The notes under the pieces are model-generated. The model did not search any database, had not been told where the DNA came from, and saw nothing but the letters and a program-made list of their open reading frames with translations. Shown one piece after another: positions 9,005-19,947 of a DNA stretch of 64,000 nt (its first letter is position 1; each line of letters begins with the position of its first letter). This stretch comes from Hyaloperonospora brassicae (lineage: Eukaryota; Oomycota; Peronosporomycetes; Peronosporales; Peronosporaceae): assembly GCA_947650285.1 (NCBI GenBank), contig CANTFL010001443.1:124001-188000 (forward strand). The letters run 5' to 3'. Both the position numbers and the translations under genes were made by a program.

Positions 9005-12000
9005 TTAAATACTATATCTCCACCGCTTTGGATCGCGATCTCTTGTCCTCGTGTTTCCCACTGATAACGTAGCTTCCAACGTTGATCGCGGGTCCCATCC
9101 ATGAATCAGATAGAATGGGGTGTCCCCTCGAACTCGATCTTGAGCGGTGTTGATGGCAAATGTGAGCCGCTCAGCATACTCATCCCAGTCTCGTTGGTCA
9201 ACGTCAGCCACGTACATCTTGAGCGAATGCGTCAAGGTTTGCACCATTCGCTCGGCTGTTCCATTTGCTTGTGGCCTGTAAGCCATGGTAGCACGCTGTT
9301 TTTGTCCTACGATCCGGCTGAAGGCTCGAAAGAAGTCGGACATAAATCCCGGTTCTCGATCGTGCCTGATAGCCTCGCTAGCCCCGAAGCGTCGAAACAC
9401 ACATTCTTCATAATGTTCCGCTATAGTTTGTGCCGTCCGTGAAGAGCTAGCCTTTGCAATTACATATCCTGAGAAGAGGTCCACCCAAATGAGCAGTTCG
9501 GTGTTCCCTTTGATGGACTTGGGCAACGACGGTATATGATCCATTGCAATGATCTGGAATGGATAGGATGCGTGTAGATTCCCCGGGGATCTCCCATGAA
9601 TCATCGGGCTTCCTTTTCCGGTTTCACAGTCGATACATTCGCCCACATATCGTTGAACGCTCCGGTACAGTCCTCTCCAATGGAATCGCGATCTAATCTT
9701 CTGATAGGTTCGGCCGATACCCTGGTGGCCCCCTTCTAGACTCGTATGATAGTGGTGCAAGAAGTCTTGTTGCAACGTCTCAGGGATCACCAACCGCATC
9801 AAACCATCACGATCTTCTGACTTTCTTTTCGCCGAGGGGCAGAAAAATAGCAGATCGCTCTCATCGATCTCGTACTCCGGCGCCAGCTTTGCGCATACCT
9901 TCACTGCTCCCGCGTCCAAGTTCGACACATCGCCACTTAGATACTTCTTGAGATTAACAATCCAACGCTCTTCATCTTGAGCTTGGACAATCCGTTGAAT
10001 CCTAATTCGCTGCACTATCTCTTCCTGTATCACTTCAGGTTCATGACGTATCCTCTCGGCCGATCTCGTGATTGCAGTTACCCGAGCCAGCTGACCATCT
10101 TGCTTGGGCTTCAACAATTCGTCGAGACGGTTCAGTGTCATCAGATCTTGCCGATCTTCTTCAGCTACAATTGTTCTTCCTTTTTCGTTCTGCAACGCTG
10201 TGCTGGCTAGTCCATCTGCGCTCTGATTCCACTCTCGCTTCATATGTAGAAACTCGTGACTAGGCCATGACCGCAGCTTCTCCAACGCTTTGTGTCTCAG
10301 AAGCTGAAGGCCCGGTGCCTTGCAGTCGATCTCACCGCGCATCTGTCGAATCACCAAATTAGAATCTCCAAACAGAATTAATCGCCACCTGTCCAGATCG
10401 GCGAGTAACTCAAAGCACAATAGCAAGCCATTATACTCCGCTTCATTCACAGTCAAATCGTGAGCATATCTAGATTCTGCCGCCACAATCGTCCACTCGG
10501 GTAACTTCCATACCACAGCACTGTACGACCCTCCTTTCTTTTTGATCCTAGCCGATCCGTCGAAACTGGCCACCAACAACTCTTCATCCGTTTCCACCGT
10601 TGGAGGAGGCATCGATACTTTGAGTCGGCAGTCTTTTCTAGGGGAAATCGCGATCAGCATCTCTTCTACCTCTTCTCTCGGGGTGATACTTGCTGCTAGC
10701 ATACCTAGAATCTCTTCTTCTCCTTTTTCGCACCTCTTCACCTCCATAGTCCAGTTCGACAACAAAGCAGCCCACCGTCCTAATCTCCCGTTGAGTCCTC
10801 GAGATTGCATCAACCACGCTAACGTAGAATGTCGGGTCAGCACAGTGATCTCTCGCGAAGCAAGCGTAGTGTAGCATACATCCAAAACACGAAGTAGCGC
10901 CAGCACTTCCTTTTCCACCGTTCCATAGTTAAGCTCGTTGGGCTTCAAGGTGCGGCTAGTAAACGCAACCGGATGGTATACGCCCTCGTACTCCTGTATC
11001 AGGGCCGCTGAAACAGCCCACTTGCTAGCGTAGACTACGATCACAGGGGGACGATCTGGGTCGAAATGTTTGAGCATAGGAGCGGTAGCTATCTTAGCCT
11101 TTAGCATAGTGAAAGCAACCTTGGCTTCCTTCCATCGATCTTCGTTCAACCATTCTTCTCCTGCTGCGAGCTGAGATCGGCCGATCTCGAAGAAATCCGA
11201 TTCTCTTAACTCATATAACACCGCGGCGTACACCGCGAAATCTTCAATGAAGCGGCGGTAATAGTTCAAACTCCCGAGAAAAGATTGCATAGCTCGTAGC
11301 GTGCTAGGGAACGGGATGTTGACCAACGACTCTAAGGTCTTGGGCTGAGCCTCCAAACCATCAATCGACACTCGGTGTCCCAAATAGTCGACCTTACGGC
11401 ACCCCCAAAAACTTTTTGTGAGACTGATAGACAAATTCCACTTATCACATGCTTCCAGTAGTCGCTCTACTTTTGCGTACAGAGACTCCCATGATGTGGC
11501 TGGTATGAGGATGTCATCAATGTAAGATCGGCGTCCCAGTATGGAAGGTCGTCGATCTGTCTCCGGTTCACCATCTTTGAACACGTCGATCTGGCCATCA
11601 GCGGATGATCTCTGGCCAATCTTGAGGTATCCATACAGCGCGTTGTCGACCAGACGTTGATAGATTTGGGGCGCGTTCTTAAGCCCAAAAGGCATTCGCA
11701 GCCACTCGAAAAGACTAAACGGTGTGACAAACGCTGAGATCAGTTTGGCTCGCTCAGTCATCTCAACCACCCAGAATCCACTAGCCATATCCAGCGAACA
11801 GTACCATAAAGCTTTATCTAGGTCTTCTAATAGATCGCTGATCAACGGCATGGGATAAACCATCAGACGTGTCAGCTGATTCACTCTTCGATAATCAATG
11901 CAAAGGCGAATATCCACTCCGTTCTTCTTGATGATCACCACTATCGGAGACGCCCACGGTGACGTGGATGGCTGGACGATCTTGGCCGCTAGTAGTCCTT

Positions 12001-13822
12001 TGATGAGGTCCGATAACTTCTCCCGATATTTAGGTGCGATTGGACGTACTCTTTGCGCTATCGGTGCTGCCCCACCGACATCAATATCACAGATCGCGCC
12101 TCGTGCTGCTGGTGGTAGAGCATTACCTCTACCCATGAGGATGTGACGACTCTTCCAGATCAGCGATCTGAGCCGCTGTTGATCAGTGGTGAGAGGCATA
12201 TCGGGATCGCCGATCTGAATGTCCTCAATCGTAACTTCTTCTGTAGTCGCCGACATTTCTGGTAGTACCGCCATGTGTTGCTCGATATCTTCAGCAAACA
12301 AATCTCCGCTCTCGTGGTAGTAAACTGGTGTTCCCGCGATCTCGACATCTTCAGTCTTTAACATTGCTTCTTCCTTAGGCTCTTTCATCTCTCCCGGCTG
12401 CTCCGACCTCAGCAGTTTACCGGTCGGATCGGCTTCCGATAGAGACGACATGTCACGTAGCCATTCTTGATCGATATCGCGATCTCCCTTCGTTGCATGT
12501 TGGGTTCCGATCTCACGGTCGTTTTCCATCCACAATAGCTCAGCTCTGTTGACTGTTTCTTCTTTGGCAACCACAGCATCTGCCTTTTGCGATTCGCCAT
12601 TGTTAGTTTGGTGCGTTACCGTGGAGATCGCTGGAGATAGGTTCTTCAACGTACCAGACGGTCGTTTAACGATACGTTTGGGGGTGGCATACGTAGGGCG
12701 ATCTACCAGTGGGCCGGTATGTTCTTTTGGGAGTTCCTTCACTCGATCCGTCGTAGCCTCATACGCCAGAGTTTGCCACTCCTTGTACTTCCCCGATCCG
12801 ACCGTCACGAAACCTTGAGTTCGTGGTACCATATCGCCTTCGGTCCACAAGCCCAATATAGTGTGGGTGGGCAATATGATCTCATGGTCGCCAATGTTGG
12901 TCATCTGCAGGTACTTCCTACTACCAAACCCCGAGATCACTGTAGGTACCCAGTCTGTTCCTCTGGCGACCCACAACTTCATCTTAGCCCCTCCGATCCC
13001 GATCTTCACTTCCCTTGACTCTCCGACCGGGATCACCACATGTTGGTCCTTCGCCGTTATATGTTGTATCTTCGATCCGTACGCGGGGCGACGTCCTGCG
13101 AGGTGAATGCGGATTTCTTCTGGTAAACATAGCGCACCATCCGCTAGATCGAGCCGCACTCCGGCAGGAACCATAAAGTCCATGCCCAGAATCGCTTCTT
13201 GCCCTGCCAGATCGCCTACCCACACATTGAAATAGTACACTAACGACCCCGCGAGGGTTACTTTGATCTTGGTGCGTCCTATTGTCATGTACGGAGCTTC
13301 TCCGATCCCGATACATTCTTGTCGTTGACTCTCGTCAATATTGCAACCGACCTCACGAGCAAAGGTGGTGTCAATGATCGACACTTCAGCACCAGAATCA
13401 AATAGCAGAGTGGCTTTTACATTGTTGATCTTGCCAACAGCTTTCGCTTGTTTGAACCACTTCCCGGGCGAGTAGTGTTTCCAGTATCCGCGAGATTCAC
13501 CGTAAGCGAGCTCGATCTCCATAGTTGGTTCAGATCGCGAGTATTCATCGATCCGCTTCAGATGGGACACGGAAGCAAGACGTTTTGACTTCGAACGATA
13601 TATATTTGTTTCCATATCTGTATCCTGCTTACTCTCGCGATCTGTCTTCTTTTTTTCCACGTATGCAATAATGCAGAGCCCAGAACGCTCGGCTCGTACC
13701 AGATTCAAACCTGGCGAGCGTCCTAGTTTTACATCTTCTCGGCCTTTTCTGGCAGCATCCCCGCATGCTTGTTCGGGACATACCACTGGCGGATCATGTT
13801 GTAGAACTCCTCCATGGGACAC
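9005..13822 (-). CDS. pol: Ty3/gypsy Pol: protease, RT, dead RNase H, second RNase H, integrase
   Basis: The 1605-residue open frame is -1 relative to gag and overlaps its last 94 nt. Domains in order: aspartic protease with DSGA at about residue 142; reverse transcriptase with YIDD at about 765; the usual Ty3 RNase H/connection at about 925-1000; a second RNase H at about 1080-1210; and integrase with an HHCC finger (HTSLEGGHQG...CIDC, about 1355-1390) and DDE core (MDHIP, RHDREPG, NGTAERM at about 1428-1525). The first RNase H has lost its catalytic acids: YAS replaces the usual DAS, and TRH replaces TDH. The second keeps D (FDGSAR), E (NEAEYNG) and D (FGDSN). Dual RNase H with a degenerate first copy is known in some LTR retrotransposons and mirrors retroviral RT. 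A TAA ends the frame before the chromodomain. The first 50 or so residues, overlapping and following gag, may not be made separately. Confidence 0.93.
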   Translation of the reverse strand: MSHGGVLQHDPPVVCPEQACGDAARKGREDVKLGRSPGLNLVRAERSGLCIIAYVEKKKTDRESKQDTDMETNIYRSKSKRLASVSHLKRIDEYSRSEPTMEIELAYGESRGYWKHYSPGKWFKQAKAVGKINNVKATLLFDSGAEVSIIDTTFAREVGCNIDESQRQECIGIGEAPYMTIGRTKIKVTLAGSLVYYFNVWVGDLAGQEAILGMDFMVPAGVRLDLADGALCLPEEIRIHLAGRRPAYGSKIQHITAKDQHVVIPVGESREVKIGIGGAKMKLWVARGTDWVPTVISGFGSRKYLQMTNIGDHEIILPTHTILGLWTEGDMVPRTQGFVTVGSGKYKEWQTLAYEATTDRVKELPKEHTGPLVDRPTYATPKRIVKRPSGTLKNLSPAISTVTHQTNNGESQKADAVVAKEETVNRAELLWMENDREIGTQHATKGDRDIDQEWLRDMSSLSEADPTGKLLRSEQPGEMKEPKEEAMLKTEDVEIAGTPVYYHESGDLFAEDIEQHMAVLPEMSATTEEVTIEDIQIGDPDMPLTTDQQRLRSLIWKSRHILMGRGNALPPAARGAICDIDVGGAAPIAQRVRPIAPKYREKLSDLIKGLLAAKIVQPSTSPWASPIVVIIKKNGVDIRLCIDYRRVNQLTRLMVYPMPLISDLLEDLDKALWYCSLDMASGFWVVEMTERAKLISAFVTPFSLFEWLRMPFGLKNAPQIYQRLVDNALYGYLKIGQRSSADGQIDVFKDGEPETDRRPSILGRRSYIDDILIPATSWESLYAKVERLLEACDKWNLSISLTKSFWGCRKVDYLGHRVSIDGLEAQPKTLESLVNIPFPSTLRAMQSFLGSLNYYRRFIEDFAVYAAVLYELRESDFFEIGRSQLAAGEEWLNEDRWKEAKVAFTMLKAKIATAPMLKHFDPDRPPVIVVYASKWAVSAALIQEYEGVYHPVAFTSRTLKPNELNYGTVEKEVLALLRVLDVCYTTLASREITVLTRHSTLAWLMQSRGLNGRLGRWAALLSNWTMEVKRCEKGEEEILGMLAASITPREEVEEMLIAISPRKDCRLKVSMPPPTVETDEELLVASFDGSARIKKKGGSYSAVVWKLPEWTIVAAESRYAHDLTVNEAEYNGLLLCFELLADLDRWRLILFGDSNLVIRQMRGEIDCKAPGLQLLRHKALEKLRSWPSHEFLHMKREWNQSADGLASTALQNEKGRTIVAEEDRQDLMTLNRLDELLKPKQDGQLARVTAITRSAERIRHEPEVIQEEIVQRIRIQRIVQAQDEERWIVNLKKYLSGDVSNLDAGAVKVCAKLAPEYEIDESDLLFFCPSAKRKSEDRDGLMRLVIPETLQQDFLHHYHTSLEGGHQGIGRTYQKIRSRFHWRGLYRSVQRYVGECIDCETGKGSPMIHGRSPGNLHASYPFQIIAMDHIPSLPKSIKGNTELLIWVDLFSGYVIAKASSSRTAQTIAEHYEECVFRRFGASEAIRHDREPGFMSDFFRAFSRIVGQKQRATMAYRPQANGTAERMVQTLTHSLKMYVADVDQRDWDEYAERLTFAINTAQDRVRGDTPFYLIHGWDPRSTLEATLSVGNTRTRDRDPKRWRYSI

Positions 13823-16209
13823 TTCCCCGGGTCGTGCATCTCACCGCAGGCACGGCACACGAAGAAACAGTTGTCAGAGGGGTGTCCTTTACGCCCACAC
13901 TTCTGGCAAGTGAGCCGTTTCCAGCAACCGAGATCTCCATGCTTGGTTGATCCGCAATGAGTACACGGCTTCGATGGCAAATTGCGATCTTGATAGTCTC
14001 GACGATTGCTCGGGTCGACCGATCTCGCGTTTGCTGTAACGTCATTAGGAGATGAACGCCGATCCGTAGTGGCAGCCACATGGACTGATCTCAATCGATC
14101 TTCCAAATCCGATCCGTAAGTGTCCGATCCCGACTCGCTGCTGACATCCTCGGTACGGATCATCCTCACTGCTCGTGCAGGCTTAGACAGCGCTGGACCC
14201 TGAGTTCCCTTCTGTCTGAACTTGGACGATCCCATCATCACTTTCCCTTGACGCGATCTCCCTTGTTGATATCCATGCAGTGTCTTTTGCATGGCCTCCG
14301 TGTCTTCTACATTCAGCAGTAGCAATTGATTGGACAGATCGGGGTCGTCCAAAGTGTCAATGAAATGGTTGACATGTTCCTTGCGCGCAGCTGGCGATCC
14401 AGTCATCACTGGTATCTTCGCTTCCATTCCCATCACATTAAGCCGATACAGGTACTGCAAAGGATCTTCCTCCGATCGCTTCTTTGCGTGGTAATACTGT
14501 CGGCTCGCGGACATCCCGTGTCCCGCATATTCCACAAGAAAGCTGTTCATCAACTCCTTCCAATTGAATCTCGTCGATCTACTCAGCTGTCGGTACCAAT
14601 AACGGGCGGGGCCCACCATGAGATCACCGAAAACCAGACATCTCTCTTCGTCCGGTGCTTGATCCCGGAGGAACGCTGACTTCAATTTACCGATCCAGGT
14701 TCGTGCTTTGTCTACTTCCCGATCCTTCCCTGAGAATTCTTTCAGTTCAGAAATCGATGAGATTCTGATCCTCTGCGTGATGTTTCCCCCTCCGGTAGTC
14801 ACACCGGTCGAGGCTACGTGAGGGCGCCGTGGTTCGGGCATCCATAAATCGTCCGGGTCGTATTCCGCCTCTTGATGGATCTGCTGGTAAGTGTCCGCCT
14901 TCACCGATTCCATCTCCACATCCGGCATGTCATGGCTTTCGAGCGAGGGATGGAAAAAGGCACGGCGATCTGGGTAGTGGGTCGGCTGTCGATTCATTCG
15001 CTGAGCTGTACGTTGATCCGCCTCGTACTTCCTCATGGCTGCATTGAAGTGCCGGCTTAGATCGCCCTCTTGTTGATCATTCAGCCTAGTACGGGTACCG
15101 GCCGATCTCTGTGGCATGTCGCTCTTGGCTTGTCCTTTAAAGGCGTCGATCTTGGCTTGGTCGATCTTGTCCTTTAAAAACATACCGCCAGACGGTCCTA
15201 ACGACATTCGACGAATGCTGATGGATCCATCTGACTCGCTCTCGGAGTCGTCCGAGGCGTAGCGGGGCGATCCCACGGCGTGTTCCTGAAACGAATCAAA
15301 AGGTGTCTCGATCTTGTCTTCAGGAGCGTTGGCTTTGCCCACCAGCATTATCATAATCTCCGCAAACTCGTTCGCCGCGTTCTTCAACTGTTCCAAGCTG
15401 CAACTCAGCAGTTCATCTCCATCAAAAGCGTTAGGGCAGACACCCATGTCATCCAACATCTGCAAAATCAAATTGATCTCGTCAACTTTGTTGGTCCCCG
15501 GAGGTGGGACCGAGATCGGCTTGTCCAGAGGACCGATCAACTTGGGACTTAATATCTTGAACACTGGATCCGTCTTGAGTAGCGTTTTCAAATGGCCATA
15601 ATAATACTGCCACTTTGCACGGTCCCGCGCTTCGCTGTTCGTCTCCTTCTCCCTGGACGCGATCTTCCCTGGGTTGTATTCCGTCTTTGGCCTCGCGATC
15701 TTACCTGGTGCTTCATCGCATTCCTCCTTGACTCCGGTCTTCGGTTGCACGGTGTGGCCGATCTGTCGCTCTTTGACGTCTGATCCCACCGATCTCATCT
15801 TGGATCGTTCTAATGCGGTCGATCTCGCGGTCGAGTGTCTCGGCTTGAGGTCGGGCGATCTCTCGACGAAGGAATAGGGTTTGGCTTTCGCCGATGTGGT
15901 TTTCACCATTGAATTTTCATCCAGCAGATCGCTCTTTGCAGAGCGATCTGCGGTGGCCCCCGAAAGGGCCCTAGGAGGTATTTGAGGTTTATCTTCCAGA
16001 TCGATCTCTCGATCTTCCTCTTTCACTTTCATTTCATCAGGGCCCCTCCCAAAACTCTGATGATCTGAGGGTCTTGTGTTTCTGCGTGTCTGCGTCGATC
16101 CCTCTGTCGCTGACACTTCAATCCCAGGTTCTTGCTTGATCTTGACATCTTCGCCAGTGGACTCACGGTGAAATCCAGAGGCCTCAGAAGATCCGGGCAC
16201 GCGCACCAT
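13729..16209 (-). CDS. gag: Ty3/gypsy Gag with three zinc knuckles
   Basis: The uninterrupted 826-residue frame starts at the ATG that directly abuts the 5' LTR. The N-terminal half is long, charged and probably disordered. A retrotransposon Gag core lies at about residues 495-620 (DKARTWIGKLKSAFLRDQ, GPARYWYRQLSRSTRFNWKEL). Near the C-terminus are three CCHC-type knuckles: CTHCGSTKHGDLGC and CQKCGRKGHPSDNC (both CX2CX4HX4C) and a variant CRACGEMHDPGKC (CX2CX3HX4C). Gag builds the virus-like particle and packages the RNA. At 826 residues it is about twice the usual gypsy Gag. The start codon overlaps the predicted primer binding site, so the first residues (MVRVPGS) are set by tRNA complementarity. 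Pol follows in the -1 frame. I see no classical X XXY YYZ slippery heptamer in the overlap. Confidence 0.93.
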   Translation of the reverse strand: MVRVPGSSEASGFHRESTGEDVKIKQEPGIEVSATEGSTQTRRNTRPSDHQSFGRGPDEMKVKEEDREIDLEDKPQIPPRALSGATADRSAKSDLLDENSMVKTTSAKAKPYSFVERSPDLKPRHSTARSTALERSKMRSVGSDVKERQIGHTVQPKTGVKEECDEAPGKIARPKTEYNPGKIASREKETNSEARDRAKWQYYYGHLKTLLKTDPVFKILSPKLIGPLDKPISVPPPGTNKVDEINLILQMLDDMGVCPNAFDGDELLSCSLEQLKNAANEFAEIMIMLVGKANAPEDKIETPFDSFQEHAVGSPRYASDDSESESDGSISIRRMSLGPSGGMFLKDKIDQAKIDAFKGQAKSDMPQRSAGTRTRLNDQQEGDLSRHFNAAMRKYEADQRTAQRMNRQPTHYPDRRAFFHPSLESHDMPDVEMESVKADTYQQIHQEAEYDPDDLWMPEPRRPHVASTGVTTGGGNITQRIRISSISELKEFSGKDREVDKARTWIGKLKSAFLRDQAPDEERCLVFGDLMVGPARYWYRQLSRSTRFNWKELMNSFLVEYAGHGMSASRQYYHAKKRSEEDPLQYLYRLNVMGMEAKIPVMTGSPAARKEHVNHFIDTLDDPDLSNQLLLLNVEDTEAMQKTLHGYQQGRSRQGKVMMGSSKFRQKGTQGPALSKPARAVRMIRTEDVSSESGSDTYGSDLEDRLRSVHVAATTDRRSSPNDVTANARSVDPSNRRDYQDRNLPSKPCTHCGSTKHGDLGCWKRLTCQKCGRKGHPSDNCFFVCRACGEMHDPGKCPMEEFYNMIRQWYVPNKHAGMLPEKAEKM
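16190..16208 (-). promoter_or_regulatory. Primer binding site overlapping the gag start codon
   Basis: One base after the 5' LTR, the minus strand reads TGGTGCGCGTGCCCGGATC. It starts with the TGG that pairs with the CCA end of a tRNA. The same bases form codons 1-7 of gag (A|TG GTG CGC GTG CCC GGA TC). I could not assign the tRNA; its 3' end would read GGGCACGCGCACCA. Confidence 0.65.
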
Positions 16210-18070
16210 TGTGGTGAAGTCGATCTCACAAAATTACTTTAGTGAGCGTCAATCTTCCACTTGCCCAGACTTGCCGACTCACGGAGGGGGTACTCCGATC
16301 CGTGCCTTGCTGTATAACCTTGTGCTCACCTTGTGTACCCGTCGGTTGGGCTGGCTTGAGCTCTTCGTAACGGCCTTGGGAGATGTCGATCTCGCTGAGG
16401 GTTTGGGGTTGAGCGTTCGCTTCCAGTGCGGAAATCTTCACACCACGAACGGGGGTTCTGCGATCTTGATCTTGAGTCGCGGCAGTCACTCTTGGGCGAT
16501 GTCGCGATCTCGATCTTGAATCACACCGATCTTGATTTGTCTTCGGGATCGGGGTCTTCGCTGTGCGGAAATCTTCACTCAGTAAATAGTTGTCTTGCGT
16601 CGATCTTGCGTTGGGATCGGTCCGATCTAGTCTCGGGATCGGCCGATCTTGCCGGAAGTGCGCAATATGGGTGGATCGGTTGCTTGTTTCGCCAAAATGA
16701 AACGTACCGATCTGCCCGGCAGATCGCTTCGGTCTTGCTCGGTCTTGTCTTGAACTCCTTGTCCAGATCTTCTGACCACTTGAGCTGTCTCGCGATCTTG
16801 TAACCAATGTCTTCCTTTTCCTGATGTTGCTGCTACCCTAGCAGTTGAGTTGAGTGTGAGTACTTGATCGATCCGGGCCAAATATCCCGAGATCGCTCTT
16901 CTCGATCTTGGCCAACAATCCAAGATCGGTCTTCTGTGTCCTTGTAACACGCGCGCCTTGACCCGCCGGGGAAGCCAAATCAATCTTGCCCGGAGAAGAG
17001 GGGAGGGGAACGTGCGTCGTGAGCAGAAGAAGTAGAGTTCAAGTCTGTTTATTAACCAACCAAATTAATAGCCAACCTATCCTTAAGCCTATTCCCAACC
17101 GTAGGTCACTCTCCAAGTCGATATCACCTTTAAGCTTGACCGCCCCCTTGAACACGTATCGAAATCTCGTGACCTGTACTCCAAAGATAGCGCCAATACT
17201 CCCGATATCGTACCTAGACACCAAAAGGGACCAAATTCCTAATACGGTACCAAATACCCAATTTTGGTACCGAAAGGTCCAAAATAGTACCCAAATAAGG
17301 AATGTGCCTAAATCCATTTTGCGACGTCCATTCGACCGGCTTCCACTGGCTCTTTCGGTCTGAACTTTTGGGACATCTCTCACAGACCTTCAACGAGCAT
17401 GTACATCATCATACGATAGCTCCATCATCGATATATCCATAACCAGCAGGGAACATGACCGATCTGACGTCCAATTCGAGATCGAGTAGGCTCGACACAG
17501 TGCGATCCGGCCCTATATGTCGTTTCCGTTCATTGTGTGTACTCCAATACCATTCCCAAGGGTCTATCTGCTCAATGGGACCATCCATAGTTCTTACAAC
17601 GGTCCCACGGACTCCCACAAACATCCACAATTCCAGATCGGTCCATAATTAACCTAAATCAGTACTTCTTTTGGGAGCCCGGTATAGAATGTCACCGATC
17701 TAATAGACTTCAACACCGTTGTCACAGAGTCACTTCGCATCGTCTGGTCCCATATGCACCTTTCCCAGAGTAATTCTGCTTCAGATCAGCCGTTTAGTAC
17801 AATCCAGTCCCTTGTCCCAGATCGCACCGTTAAAATTATTCCTTGTCCCAGATCGCAGCATGGGAATCATCCCTTTTCACGCCCCGTCTCAGATCGTTCC
17901 ATACCCGTCAGTCTGACGACAGTTGGATCGTATCGTCTTTCTCCGTCGGGATCGCCTCCCATCTCTCATTGGATCGCCAGGTCCCGTGGTCTAATTCTCC
18001 ACCAGTAAGTGGCGCCTCAAATATGTGGTCACCGATCCTCGTAGAAAATTTGATTAGTGACTTTGCCACA
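16210..18070 (-). repeat. 5' LTR of the 14.5-kb element
   Basis: It is 1861 bp, the near-identical partner of 3578-5435, and carries the promoter for gag-pol on the minus strand. It ends at 18070 and is followed by the CACA target duplication. Confidence 0.95.
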
Positions 18071-18757
18071 CACATATATAAGGTAGCAACATACATCTTT
18101 TCTGATTTGGCTATGAAGACATAGTCCTAGCCAACACTCCCGCTGACAATTCTACAATCTCAAGACACTCACATCTGGCGTTAAAAAAGTATTACGCGCC
18201 TACAATTCATTTAGGGAGCCGCTATTCACCACTTTCACTCCGCAAACACCACTCACCCTCCGACTTAGAATTCCCCGCATAATTTTTTCGCGCTGTAATT
18301 GGCTAAATGTTAATAAGTACACAAAAATAAAACGCATTTTTATGTTTATAACGTTTTCCGTGCTTTTATCATTAATTTTGCTGATGAAACAATTGGCACA
18401 TCGATTTAAATTCCTCTTTTTATCAATTATTTGGCTATCATTTTCATTTTATGCATCGCCAAACAACGATGATGAACACCTGCTACAATACCAGTATGTA
18501 AGGTTTCTCAACAATGCACAATAACTTTGAGATGTGGATACCATGAATGGCTGACAAACGCCGTCGGCTGATATCTATGTACGTTTTTCGGCCTTCACGG
18601 TTGAGGTATCCAGTCCGTAACCGAAAGGAACTTTATCATCGTTTGCTCGCCGCAACCCTATTACAGAGAACGATAACTAGCTGTTGAAGTTTGAATCAGC
18701 AAACGCATCGTCCCTTTCGTACAAAACTGCTCAGCAGCAATATTGATAAGTTGCCTA
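18071..18757. other. Spacer with one short open frame
   Basis: No clear gene. A 60-residue frame at 18342-18524 (plus strand) starts MFITFSVLLSLILLMKQLAH, a hydrophobic segment that could be a signal peptide or membrane helix. Composition is AT-rich and there is no homology I know, so it is probably chance. Confidence 0.3.
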
Positions 18758-19855
<1,098 letters not shown>

Positions 19856-19947
19856 GAATACTTTTTTCTGCACTGCGCCATCGCTGAAGTAAAAGGGTGT
19901 GCCACATAAATTTGTCGCTGATTTGACGTGCGCACATTGCGTCAAAA
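19856..19947. promoter_or_regulatory. Shared 92-bp divergent promoter
   Basis: The space between two head-to-head start codons (NAT9 at 19855, F-box-like at 19948) must hold both promoters if both genes are real. It contains an inverted repeat TTGACG (19923-19928) / CGTCAA (19940-19945) around the palindrome GTGCGCAC. Confidence 0.45.

Larger units (their letters stand above)
3578..18070 (-). mobile_element. Near-intact 14.5-kb Ty3/gypsy chromovirus with antisense gene
   Basis: Two LTRs (3578-5435 and 16210-18070) flank gag, pol and a chromodomain on the minus strand. The ends read TGTGG...CCACA, and the element is flanked by CACA at 3574-3577 and 18071-18074, a 4-bp target duplication. By eye the LTRs differ by about six substitutions and one 3-bp indel in 1.86 kb, so the insertion is recent. 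Order in the element's own sense: 5' LTR, primer site overlapping the gag start, gag, pol in the -1 frame, one in-frame TAA, the integrase tail with chromodomain, then a convergent antisense gene, polypurine tract and 3' LTR. At 14.5 kb it is far larger than usual Ty3/gypsy elements (about 5-9 kb); the long LTRs and the antisense gene explain most of the excess. The whole element is strongly enriched in GATC. Confidence 0.95.
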
